From Botryotinia globosa (Eukaryota > Ascomycota > Leotiomycetes > Helotiales > Sclerotiniaceae), in NCBI GenBank assembly GCA_014898425.1, contig RCSZ01000009.1, forward strand, positions 806,001-870,000: DNA of 64,000 nucleotides, given 5' to 3'. A program made the translations under genes and the position numbers. Below, piece by piece: positions 10,420-21,670 of this stretch (position 1 is the first letter of the stretch; the number at the start of each line of letters is the position of its first letter). Below the pieces are notes generated by a model. It saw only the letters and a program-made list of their open reading frames with translations. It did no database searches and was not told where the DNA came from.

Positions 10420-13400
10420 CCTTGATTTACCTTTCCATATCAGTCAGAATTTTCTATTCCACTTAGTTTTCTATGGAACATTCTCTAACTTGTGGAAGAT
10501 CAACAACTTGATGGGTGTTATGAAGTTGAAGTCATGCAGTTTGTCATTCCTCACATTGTTCATTTGAGATTCAAGACTAATCTTGTCAACAGGTACTACT
10601 AGCAGGCTTATTGTTGGTTGAAGAGCTAGTTCTTCCATGAGTCGCGTGTGGGGTACTGGCTATCTTCCGCTTCACATACTGCTGCTCAAAGGAGGCTCAG
10701 TGCAAATTCTGACCCGGAACATCTTGCCGGGACTTCTGCCAATCGTGGCCGGCAAATTGTCTCAGAACACATCAATCCCTCCTTAATTGGAGCATCGGAC
10801 TATGCCATTGTTTTATCGTTCTAGACGATATTCCCAGAGCGGTTTAAACTCTTCATCACGCGTCAGGATACCGTTAGTTAGAGCTCGATCTAGCGACATC
10901 GCATTGTCGAGAACGGTTTTCGTTGTCTTGACAGACTGGCTGAAGTTTCTTCCGGGGCTACGACGCTCGATAAGTTGTACCCCGGGTCAAGATCGTGGAT
11001 CTTCAGCCTCAATGTGGTAGATATAGTGTGCCGATAGACAATCTGGAAGTACGTGTTATTTTTATTCCTTTTTCTTCAATGAGAGAAAATTCTCAAGCCT
11101 GTGTACTAACTAGTTAATAGCCATCTACCAACTGGATTCCTTAGTCACCACTTCTCGTGGCAATTTCTTGTGACTATCCAAGAATCTCATGAGGAGTCAC
11201 GTTTTGCAAAACTCGGCCAAGGCGGAAATGTTTAGATACTCCTGCCCAAATGGAACATTAAATCACAAGTCGGCCATTCTTGGATACTTCCTACGGCATC
11301 TACTGTTCTGGTGTGGCATAGCCATTCTAGAGAGTGGAGTATATATCATTCGTCCGCCAGCCCATATATCCTGCAACAACTTTCCTCAACGAACAAGAAA
11401 CTCTTCGCACATAGATATCATCGCGAATTATATTCTCCAATCAAAGGCCATAACTATATCTCTGGATAATACCCTCTATTTAACCTCCGCATAAAATATT
11501 CAACACGGACTATTTTTCATGCAAGATGTCCATCAACCCTGGGCAATGCCTTATACTGTAAAAGAGTAGAAGGTGGTAGGGTCATAGAGTAGTCCTTCAC
11601 GTATACCGCAGGAAAGTCACCACGGCGTATCGCCTAGGACAGAGGAGAGGAAAGGGAGGCTCTACATAGCGCTTCACAAGACGTACTAGAAGTTGGGTGG
11701 GTGGGAACTGACTGACGTTTCTAAGCTACAAGAGAAAGGGCTATGAATACTAGCTACAAGAGTAGGCCACGTGATCAGCACAAAGTTTCGCTCACAATAC
11801 GAGCTGGCGTACCAGCAATCAGACCAAATGACAGGGACTTCTACTCAAAACACTTCTCCGTCATTGTCACGACATACACAGACAGTAGCAACTGGATAAA
11901 GCTAGTTATTATCTTTCAGAGATCTTTAGGTTTCACTGCTGCAGAAGAAGCTGCAGAACAAGCTCAGTGCCCCTCTAATATCTTCCTCATTTTCAACGAA
12001 ATTGGCTACGCTACACGAGAAGTCATTGTAGAATGATTGGAAAAGGTCTTTTCCATAAGAAGACATCCTCCAGAACTTGAGGAATTACCCAAGTATCAAA
12101 ACTACCATCTTCGATTATGTCCATCGGCATTACCCGCTATAATATCGGCGGGATTCTATTAAAAAGCATTCAATGACCCAGTCGCTGTTCAGAGAGCTTG
12201 TCGCCAATACATGCTTTGGGGTCGAACATAGTTGACGAGCATCTTGAAGACGACCAACCTGCCGACAGCCTCCTATTTCAACTAAGCCTACAAGGCAGCC
12301 ATGGTCGAGCCACACTCAAGAAGTTCCTCAACACACTCAATTTCCCGTTGTTTATTTGAAAGTTATTTATCAGTATTCACCGTCAGTAAAACACAACCGT
12401 TTCAGATGTGAAATACGATTAATAACCATTTTCAATTCAAAGAATGTCTAAGGGACGATTGTTTATTTTTTTAAGGAGACTCTGGGAATGGTAGTTCTTG
12501 TCAGCAACGTAACACATATCGTTGGTGATATCATACGCTGGGTGAAGGGTTTATAATCCTGGAATGCATGCGAAGAAGCTCGAACGAATCCGTCAGAATA
12601 CAGTTAACACCCAATATGTCACGTTCTAAGTTACTTGTTCCAATACAGGCTTAACTTCTTCTTTTTCGTACGAATCAGACTGATATATGGAACTCGTGAC
12701 AGGCAGCCACCTCGTCGCTTAGTCCAATCCTTGTCCCTATATTGAATCAAACAAATGTTGAAACTTTTAATCCAAAACAATCAAAACACTGTACGAAAAA
12801 CCATCGATGTGAAATACAATTCATAACCATCTTCAACTCAAAGAATGCCTAAAGAACGATTGTTTCTTCTCAAGGAGACCCTGGGAATGGTATGCCTGGT
12901 TTCGGAACTACGCTAATCTGGTCGGAAATGTAGAAAATTCGAATTTAATCAACTGTTCGAAATGTATGTTTCACCCTTGCCGAGGGAGCAGTCGATCGTA
13001 CGAAAATTTACGCCACACTTGCTGCAAGTATGGCATTGTACGTATTATGCTGACATATCCGTACGAATAGGGCTCTTCAGTTGTACAATGTGGCAAATGC
13101 GGCAGCGGCTGACAATGAGAATTCCATTCTCCCCATTGGTGGTCTGGCCCTTACCAATTATTGTCACAATAGTCTTCAACTCGCCCTTCTAGCAATGCCT
13201 GGCAACGATATTGCGTATGTTCGCCATCGAATCACTCCTGCTCAGGTTCGTACGATGAGAAGCTCGTACATAAATGGCTTGCTCATACAAAGTCGGGGGG
13301 TCCTTGTCGAGGGGTCTTGTGGAGAATGCCGTCGGCGCGGGTTGACGCCTTTTCCTGATTGTCGTCGTGTGCCTCATCATTTCGGCAATAGCTGTGGGAA

Positions 13401-13443
13401 TTGCAAGTGTTTCCCGACGCCAGCAAGGAGCCACTGGAGATAG
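10420..13443 (+). pseudogene. Long decayed coding region, stops almost all TAG/TAA, Cys-ribbon C-terminus
   Basis: One forward frame (codons starting at 10441, 10444 and so on) looks like protein for about 3 kb but is cut by stops. From 10441 to 11640 I count eleven in-frame stops: TAA at 10486 and 11467, and TAG at 10600, 10627, 10822, 10879, 10891, 11035, 11233, 11590 and 11635. There is no TGA. A well-formed intron (11049-11120, GTACGT, branch ACTAAC, TAG) keeps the same frame. Further open blocks in this frame lie at 11743-12033 and 13081-13440. The last block ends with CGECRRRG, FPDCRRV and CGNCKC, a C-x2-C / C / C-x2-C pattern like the small zinc-ribbon domains (DUF3716-like) of fungal proteins. 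The overall function is not recognised. The pattern suggests C-to-T decay of CAG/CAA codons. Confidence 0.45.
12404..12500 (+). repeat. Diverged direct repeat, copy 1 (copy 2 at 12809-12894; weaker copy near 13420-13510)
   Basis: Both copies run from GTGAAATAC through TTCAA(T/C)TCAAAGAATG to GGGAATGGTA over about 85-95 bp. The differences are mostly transitions (C/T, G/A), plus length change in a T run. The continuation of copy 1 (ETLGMVVLVSNVTHIVGDII) is matched by a weaker third copy after 13420 (EPLEIVILIKDVAQIVIDCV). Confidence 0.55.
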
Positions 13444-13906
13444 TAATCTTGATCAAGGATGTTGCACAAATCGTCATTGATTGCGTATGCTGGGCAAGGC
13501 GTTGATGATCTATTATCTGAATACAGATGTCGAATATCGAAGTGATAACGGTCCGTCGATTTACGAAAATCGCCCATCTCGACACCATGAGCTCGTTTTG
13601 GGTGAATGATCCCTTGCAGAATACAATGAAGAATCACTATAAAGCTCGAATTTAAACTTAGAGATGTCTAATAATACGTCTTCTGAGGGTACTCGAAGAG
13701 AAGCCGGGCAAGCCGAAAAAGCTTTTACTTGCGTCCAGGAGGAGTTCGGAATACCGATCTCCGAGAGAACGAAATCCTCGAATGCAGCTACTGATGGCGA
13801 AATAATCGTCAATAACTTTGCGACCAATTTCTGTACAGCTTTATGTAAGTACGTTAAGCGGTCAACATCAGGATCCAATTAGAAGGAAAGTCTTCAGCCT
13901 TTCTAT

Positions 13907-14224
13907 GTGCATACACTCAACTTATCGATTAGATCTCGCCTCTCGACCTGTTTGCGAGCAGATTTGCATATTCGAGATCAGATCTGCTACCCGTACCGAG
14001 TCTTCCTTCCTCATACTCTGAATCAGGCTCACATGCTTTGGCGTGAATACCCCGCCAACGGTATCAATCTTCAAGTGGACAGGCCAATGTTGATCAGTGA
14101 GCACTTTGATGGTTTCTTCCCTGTGCTTTACAAGCATAGGAATCTCGGATGTGACATGGGTTATTTGGATTACAACAGCGTTTGGGAAACTATTCAAAAG
14201 GCCCAGGGTGAATCGGCTGGATAG
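13907..14224 (+). CDS. Small open frame, possibly the last exon of a decayed gene
   Basis: A 105-codon open frame; I do not recognise it. Its second half reads like protein (AHMLWREYPANGINLQV, MLISEHFDGFFPVLYKHRN, CDMGYLDYNSVWETIQ). Upstream, 13664-13850 is open in another frame and ends at a GTAAGT, but I could not join the two with consistent phases. It may be the end of the same decayed locus that starts near 10.4 kb. Confidence 0.25.
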   Translation: MHTLNLSIRSRLSTCLRADLHIRDQICYPYRVFLPHTLNQAHMLWREYPANGINLQVDRPMLISEHFDGFFPVLYKHRNLGCDMGYLDYNSVWETIQKAQGESAG

Positions 14225-14639
14225 CTTTCAAACCCAAGCGTGAGCCCTTGTATCCAAGGAAGATCAAGAAGATAGATATCAAGGACGTTGTTGGGGGTTG
14301 CTCGGAAGGGCTAAGAAAAGCTCGCGGTGGTACACTCAAGAAATGAGGGGAAACTATCTCGGAATGATGATGAAGGGATACAAGAGAGATTAGTACTTTA
14401 TCAGAACCAAAAAAACATGAAAATCTCAACCCCGTTTGCGTCTTTTGTGAATCCGTGAAACTTCGTTGTAAATGTGATTTTCAGAGTGTTTTTCTGGATT
14501 GATTCACATTTCCTTGTTCTCCCAAGTCCTTTAATTATATTTCATTTCTATTCCTCATCCTGTCCCATGACTCGTATCTCATCCTCATCATCTCCACCCC
14601 TTTATACTATTCAAGACTCGTAGAACTAGAAAATGTATA

Positions 14640-15560
14640 AATCATCTCATCTCACCCCATTCTCACATCTAGGGGTATTTCTCTCTCCTTTTCCTTTTCA
14701 TACCATCATAACCATAATTATAACTACAATCAGCACTATCACTATCAACTAATAATATACATACCAATCATAGCTATTTCAATCTCATTGTTTCATCATC
14801 TTATTAATCTCACTATACCAATAGTTCATCCCATCTCCATTTCTCATCTCATCTCTCACAATCTCTCATCTATCTCCCTCTCCCTCTCCCTCTCCCTCAT
14901 CCCTCTCCTCTCCCCTCTCCTCTCCCTCCTCCCTCTCCCTCTCCCTCTCCCTCTATCTTCCTTTCTATCTCTATCCTCTCCCCATCTTCCCCCCTCCTCC
15001 TTTCTTCTCTCCACCTCCAATCCATCATCACTATTACCACCATCAATCCACCCATTCTCACCCAATCCATCCCATATCATCTCCATATCACCAACTAATC
15101 CAAACATCCCACCATAGCTTTCATTCCCCTCCTCATCCCCTCCTCATCCCTCCTCACCCCATCTTCTTCCAACATACTTCCCCCTCTTCTCCTCACATCC
15201 CTCATCCATCTCTTCCTAATTAATCCCTTATCAATCCCACCCATCCCTTTTCCAACACATCTCATTATTTCATTATCTCATTATCTCATTATCCAACATC
15301 CCATTCACTTCACCACCACTTCCTCCCATCGAATACCCCTCCCCTCCCCTCTCCATCTCTCCCATCCCTTCCATTCCCCCCTCTTTTCCATCTCCCCCTC
15401 TCTTCTATTTTCACACCTTCACACCTTCACCTCCACCTTCACCCTATCCCTAACCTTATCTCTCTCCCCCATCTCACCTCTCATCTCCTACTCACTCCTA
15501 TCCATCCTATCCCAGTATATCCTAATCTTCACACTCCCCCGCTCCCACAAATTTGTTCCT
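14640..15560. repeat. Long polypyrimidine tract with CCCTCT and CCATCTC microsatellites
   Basis: For roughly 900 bp the plus strand is almost entirely C and T with some A. It includes a run of CCCTCT units at about 14875-14960 and many TCCCATC/TCTCATC units. Open frames inside are composition artefacts (Ser/Leu/Pro on plus, Glu/Arg/Gly on minus). It lies beyond the 3' end of the phosphoglucomutase gene. No gene is supported between 14225 and 15929. Confidence 0.8.
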
Positions 15561-15929
15561 CTGTATCATTTTGTACCATGCCTCCCCTACTCGCTCTCTC
15601 TCTCTTTATTATATTCTTTTCAAGAAATCATTTAAACTCTTCGTTTATTTCATTCTATCGAATTTCCATAACATTCAGACGTCACCCCATCTACACTCAC
15701 CCACTCACCTATCATCCCAAATCTCATGTTCCCAGATTCCCAATACCAACCAGAAAATTCAAACTCCCCTTGCTTTCACATTCATTTTCAATCAAAAAAA
15801 TGAAATCTCCATTAGAACTTCATAATGAACAATATTGTATTGATATCGTATTTGCATGCTTGCAACGCTAAAAACTACTTTTCACAACTGTTTCTTCTAT
15901 TTTCAACCCCACATGTCCCTCAGACAAAT

Positions 15930-17952
15930 TTAAGTCTTAACATCTGGCTCGGTTCTACCGATATACTCCTTAAACTTCAACAACTCCACAGCGAAGTTTA
16001 CATTATCCTTCAAGAATACTTGGGCATCTTGACCATAGGTACTCTTATCATCTGTATGCTTCTCAATATACAATCTGATAGTAGCACCCGAAGAACCGGT
16101 ACCACTGAGACGAACAACGATTCGGGATCCATCAGAGAATTTAACGTAAAGACCTTGGTTGGGGGAAACGCTGCCATCGAGATCAGTGTAGGAGAAGTCG
16201 CCGGCGTCAGAAACTGTACGGTCTGTAAGGTATTATGTGAGCTACTTTGTCATGATATCAAAAAACTGACAGAAAAAACTTACCACCAATCTTACTGCCA
16301 ATGAATGAAGAATCCTCAATCTTGGCATTCAAATCCTTGACAACCTTTGCAGCACCCTCACTGCTAACATCCTCATAATCGTATCTAGTGAAGAAAGTAC
16401 GTCCATAAATAGTCCAGAAATCATGTTGAATCTTGGCAATACTTGGAGTAACACTTGGATCCTTCTCACCAATAGCGGCGATAATGTTCAACCAAGCAAC
16501 GACAGCCCAAAGACCGTCTTTCTCACGGATATGGTTTGATCCAGTACCGAAAGATTCCTCACCACAGATGGAAAGTTTATCAGCATCGAACAAAGCACAG
16601 AAGAATTTCCATCCGGTAGGAACTTCGTAGCAGTTAAGACCTTGTGCCTTAGCAACAAGATCAACAGCTCCAGATGTTGGCATACTGCGGGCAAGACCGT
16701 AGACACCTTGTTTCTTGAAGTATGGGATAGTTTGTGCATAGTGAGCAATAATTGCAAGACTGTCACCAGGGGAGACGAATGCATTAGCTCCGTAAATCAT
16801 GTTACGATCTCCATCTCCATCACTAGCAGCACCAAAGTGAATCTTTCCCTTATCAACAGCCTCAACAAGTGAGTGAGCGTAGGTCAAGTTAGGATCTGGG
16901 TGACCTCCATTGAAATCTGGTGAAGGAATACAGTTTTGTGTGCTAGAGCTTGGAAGACCTAATTCAGTCTCAAAGATAGCTTTTCCGTAAGGACCAGTGA
17001 CACCGGAGAGGGCATCGAAAAGAACCTTGAAATCGGTGTGTGATTCGAAGAATTTCTTAATGAGAGGGAAATCAAAGATATCCTTCAACATCTCAACATA
17101 ATCGGCACATGAATCGATGATCTCGACCTCCAATGAACCATATGTCTTTGTGCCAATTGTAGCAATGTCGACTTCTGGGATATCGGCAATCTTGTATTCG
17201 GTAAGAGTTTTCGAAGCTTCAAAGATCTTGTTTGTAACAGATTCTGGAGCTGGTCCACCATTTGCGAGGTTGTATTTGATACCGAAATCGTTCTTTGGAC
17301 CTATTCATCAATCAAAAAATTAGCCATGATCTTTCTGGTCCCTCTACATTATCACTCGAATCCAATCGACCTCATCATCGCAACCCCTCGAATCAACAAA
17401 AAGACCGAAACATACCTCCAGCATTATGACTAGCAGTCAACAAGATACCACCAGTGGCCTTTCTCTTTCTGATAATATGCGACGCAGCAGGGGTACTCAA
17501 GATACCATTTTGACCGATCAACAACTTCTTCACACCGTATGCGGCACCGATCTTTGCAATCAATTGCACAACTTCCGGGTTCCAGTATCGTCCATCACCG
17601 CCAATGACGAGGAAACTGTCCTTGACACCTTCGGGGATGGAGAGGAGAATAGAGGTAACGAAGGACTCGCTGTAGTGCTCTTGTTGGAAAACAACGACCT
17701 TTTTACGGAGACCAGAACTGCGTAGTCAGAATGTTAGCAAACTGGACTGAAATGAAGTGAAATGAAGCTTGATATTCGGGGTTTGTATGGCATTCAGGAA
17801 TAATCCACACTTCAGTCCCCATCAACCAGATAGACCATTCAAACCAAGAGAAGACAGGAGACAAGAGGTGGGGTTCAAGCTCCCAAACACACAACTTACG
17901 TTCCAGGCTTCTGATCAGTAAAAGGTTTCAAAGAAACCGTCTTGACACTCAT
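15930..17952 (-). CDS. pgm2: Phosphoglucomutase (554 aa)
   Basis: It interconverts glucose-1-phosphate and glucose-6-phosphate in the cytosol, feeding UDP-glucose, glycogen, trehalose and cell-wall synthesis. The model has four exons: 17952-17900, 17717-17416, 17300-16284 and 16222-15930. All introns are GT-AG and phases match, giving 554 aa, the usual length. Seen in order: N-terminal VSLKPFTDQKPGTSGLRKKV; the active-site phosphoserine loop TASHNAGG with Ser at about residue 114 (the common form is TASHNPGG); the metal loop DGDGDR at about 279-284; the sugar loop GEESFGTGSNHIREKDG at about 365; and the phosphate-binding RLSGTGSSGATIR in the last exon. The Pro to Ala change after TASHN is a small oddity and occurs in other eukaryotic PGMs. 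Identity is very secure; the symbol follows yeast usage. Confidence 0.96.
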
Positions 17953-19248
17953 GATTTCGATGTGATATAATTCCGAATAAGAGTATAAGGTTCAGAAAGA
18001 AGAGTAAACGTAGAGTCGAATATGGGAAGGGAAACTATGAGAATGAAAAAGGGGGCAAAGCAGTTTTTGATGCCAACAAGACAAGCTCAACCAGCGGTGT
18101 TGATATTAGCTACGAGGTGGAGAAGTTCGTTTGGTGGTTCGTTTGGTGGGGCATTCGTTGAGTAGGTAGGTAGGTAGGTAGGTAGGTAGGTAGGTACTTG
18201 CACAAGATGTACGAAGGACTGGGTAACTGGGTAGGGATGCATATGTAGGTATGATAATTGCATTTGAGAACAGAACCCCACTCTTCGTAATGGGATGGGA
18301 TGAGGGGTGAAGATCTCAAATCATACATATACATGGATACATATATACATTATAGCTACGTACTGATCCATAGAGGAACTAATACGTGTTGATATAGTAT
18401 ATAAAGTTATATATTCCACATTAGGCTATTCCCATTCCTAACATTATCAATATCCTAATAACCTTAATTCATGATTTATAATTCTTCAATAGCTAACAAG
18501 GTGATGGAGTGAGTGATTTATCAGATATTATGTAATTATTGATAGATATACGCGTATTTTGATATACGAGTACCAAGTAACCTTTAGTTATAAATCCCAT
18601 CCAATACCAAAATGATCATAGATAGCAAGTACTCTTATCCAAATGCGAAATAGCTTTCAGCCTCATATCATAGACTACCGTATAGCCGTGGACTAGATAG
18701 GTAGGTATCGGACGGCCCTTGAGCTTACCTAGGTAGTCTTAACTGCTTGAAACTTATCTCATTCTGGTTAGATTACTACCTAGGTATATAAGATCGAAAA
18801 TGTACTGCAAATCCCGATATATGTACTTATACCACCGTCCAATTGAAGATTATCGGGTGGTTTTCCATAAGGTTGCCATTGCAGGTGGCCATGGTATATA
18901 ACCAGTTCCCTTCAACACCACATGCATAATTCCTATGAAGAAAAGTTGGTAGTATTGTCTACTAGTTAAAGTCGTATTATTGATACTAATGATCATAATC
19001 AAGTAGTACCTAACTTCAACAATTTTCCTGCCATTCTCATAACGTAGCAATGCAGCCATCCAGCCATCCAGCCATCCAGTCATCCATTCTCTTCATTGGG
19101 AGTGTTAATCTGCACAAACATCCTCACAACAAAGTATCAACATGATCATCCCACTCATCAATGCCACGACACGAAAGCATCCGTTCATGTACATTCATGC
19201 CTAACATAATCAGAAATTCAATATATAAAAACTAATTCTACCAAATCC
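17953..19248. other. Intergenic: PGM promoter side, no gene
   Basis: It holds the phosphoglucomutase upstream region, the TAGG microsatellite listed separately, several TACCTAGGTA-like palindromes (near 18718, 18777) and a CAGCCATC triplication near 19052-19080. No coding region is supported. Confidence 0.6.
18162..18197. repeat. (TAGG)n microsatellite
   Basis: About nine perfect TAGG units, in the upstream region of the phosphoglucomutase gene. A reverse-complement motif (CTAC)n recurs at about 47827-47862. Confidence 0.95.
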
Positions 19249-20075
19249 TCACTTCGCAATAGGTACTTGTTGAAAGACTCTCTCCTTCCAATATCTTGCC
19301 TCCTCAATACTCTCCAGAATATCTTCTCTCCCTCGATGTTTTCCCTGTTTCTTTGGTTGATCAACCAAGAGTCTCAAATCGCACCAACGCTTGGCAGCTT
19401 CTTTGATACTGCTCACGTCCAAGATTCGATAATGTAGATGCTCGATTATTTGTTTATAAGGTCCTTTGCCCAAGAATGCTTTATCGGCATGGACACTATT
19501 GCCAGCGAGTAATGCGCGACGGGGCTCAGGAACCCATGATTTGATATATGTGAGGAGAGACTCGGCAGCTTCGGTGGGAGTAGTGGTGGAGGAGAGAACT
19601 TCGGAGGTTAGGCCAGTCGAGGCGTGAGTTGTGGTACACCATTCATCCTATAGGTTGAGAGATTGTAAGTATGGATGTGAGGCCTTTAATGAATGAAAAC
19701 GAAGATATGGTCAGGGAAAAAGATATGTGCGAGCTTGTAAATTCGGATTCGAAGAAATAGAAGAGGTACAAACCATTTTATCCATCGTCTCTTTATCCTG
19801 ATGAATCACAGCATTCCACCCCTTCTCATCCATCACCTCCAAATTTCCATTCGTAATTACACATGAAATTTCAATAATGACATCGTTTTCAACATCCAGT
19901 CCTGTCATCTATATGATATACCATTGTTAGCTTGCAATCTTGAGGATATCATAACCCTCGAATTCTCATCCAATGAGGACATTGATGTTCATATATCGAG
20001 GAGCAACAGTGAAGAAAGATAACATACCTCACAATCAATCCAAACCAATGGATGACTGGTACTTACTTCCTCCAT
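19249..20075 (-). CDS. rex2: Oligoribonuclease (DEDDh 3'-5' exonuclease, 193 aa)
   Basis: It degrades short RNA oligomers (nanoRNA) to nucleotides; fungal and animal forms are usually mitochondrial. There are three exons: 20075-20028 (16 codons), 19908-19774 (45 codons) and 19647-19249 (132 codons plus stop), with GT-AG introns in phase 0. Motif I is WIDCEMTGLDV (split by intron 1 after WIDCE), giving the first two acidic ligands at about residues 14 and 16. Motif II lies around GNSVHADKAFL. Motif III lies around HYRILDVSSIKEAAKRW. The start ATG is the only in-frame one near the WIDCE exon, so no long presequence is visible. Downstream of the stop the strand is intergenic up to the phosphoglucomutase gene. 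Family assignment is very secure; the symbol is by homology to yeast REX2. Confidence 0.92.
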
Positions 20076-20367
20076 CTTCTGAATCCTCACTTGTATTCCT
20101 TATCTCACAATCAGCATGCAAACCCAATGATCAAGAATCAAGAATGAAGAGTCTCAAAGCTATAGTACTCGAATGGAATATAGATAATGATGTTGTTGAA
20201 TCAATTGAAGAAAAATCCCAAGGTATACCTCGTATTTATCACCTGACAACCCCAATCCCAAAATTCTCACATTGTACCTGCCTGCTCATCTAATCTTATC
20301 CGATGCTGAAAATCCTCATAGCTAGGTAACCCCGCTATGAAATGTCTAATAGTACATACCTTGTAGA

Positions 20368-20770
20368 TAGGGTTGAGCGATTTGATAATATGTAATATCG
20401 CATATTCGTCATTCAAATATAATATGTAATATTAATTAAATTGTGTTTTATATATAATTAATTCTAGAATCCTATAAAATCCTATCAAATTCTTATCAAA
20501 TGTTAATTTGAAGTTATTCCGGAAAAGAAATAATTATTATATAAATCATGTGATTAACATTTGACTTTTAGATCTAATTGTATATTAAATTGAAAATTAA
20601 AACCTTTCAAAAACTTTTTCCGAAAATAACTCATTTTCATTCATTCTGATAATTTGATTGATTTAAAAAATACATATATAAACTTGATATAATATTTTAT
20701 ATACCTCAAAAAGTATAATGATATGGATTTATATAATCAACCCTAAAATTATATAATTCGCTCATCCCTA
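20368..20770. mobile_element. AT-rich terminal-inverted-repeat element, hAT-like MITE relic
   Basis: The left end TAGGGTTGAGCGATTTGATA and the right end (reverse complement) TAGGGATGAGCGAATTATAT match at about 19 of 24 positions. TAGGG-type ends occur in hAT elements. The interior of about 400 bp is over 75% AT, with no open frame. A clean 8-bp target duplication is not seen (CTTGTAGA on the left, GGTACTCG on the right), so it is older or the ends are slightly misplaced. Confidence 0.4.
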
Positions 20771-21670
20771 GGTACTCGTAGATAGATGATTGATAAAGAC
20801 GTATGTATACTAGGTAAATATCTGGAATGTTTGAGTAATACATACATAACATAATTACCCTCCAGGTCCTCAATATCAGATGTGCAACACAATATTTTCA
20901 TGGTCATGTGAGCGAGCTTACTCATCCAATCAGCGTGATGCACCTGATGTGAGAGTTGAGAGTTGAGAGTTTGAGCCGAAGTCCATCCGAGCTTTACATT
21001 AGTTTCTGATGTGCAACATTATTTGCTGGTTATAATGGCGACGTGAATGGCATATTTGATCAGTTTGATTTGCTGAAAGGAAGTTCAATTGTATTGGTTT
21101 TTCTTGATTCTACTTGGCTCGAATCCAAATCATAACATCAGACACCTGCATACAACGAATCATTTCATCGAGCCAGATCACATGTTAAGATATTGGTCTA
21201 TCATACATCCAATTCTATGCGTACCATTATCGACTCAACTCTAGGCCCTAGGCTCAAATCATCAAACAAACATCAAATCTCACACCTGGCAGTCACTTCA
21301 GAGAATCACAATTCTTCAATTTCCTCGCATACAAAGTTTAGAAAGGGGCAACTGTCCCATATACAATACAGTTCTGCCTATGTCTCTGCCTATTTTCTGT
21401 AATCTACAATCTGTGTATGATGTAAGGAATATGGGGCCAACAGTTGGATTGTCTGATTATGTGGTTGGATACTATTCTCGCATAGGTATTCGTAAATGAG
21501 CTGTCATATGATTTGCATGGATATGGTAAGAAGCGTCGGGTTAAGAGTGAGCGATAGTGCTGGTAACAGCTCCAGTCCCCCTTTATAAGGATCTTTTGAA
21601 GGACTATCTTCGGAAACGCTTTCTCTGTTATACATACTATTTTCGTTTTACCTTGTCTTGAAAGCTCAAG
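20771..21670. other. Intergenic, no supported gene
   Basis: Short open frames only. A TATA-like box and CT-rich leader near 21580-21665 probably belong to the pseudogene starting at 21671. Confidence 0.5.

Noticed and set aside
14788..15117. Open frames on both strands of the CT-rich tract
   Set aside because: They come from biased composition (Ser/Leu/Pro versus Glu/Arg/Gly), with no start context or domain.
18162..18197. TAGG array considered as a CRISPR or telomere-like repeat
   Set aside because: Four-base microsatellite without spacers; not telomeric (TTAGGG) and not CRISPR.
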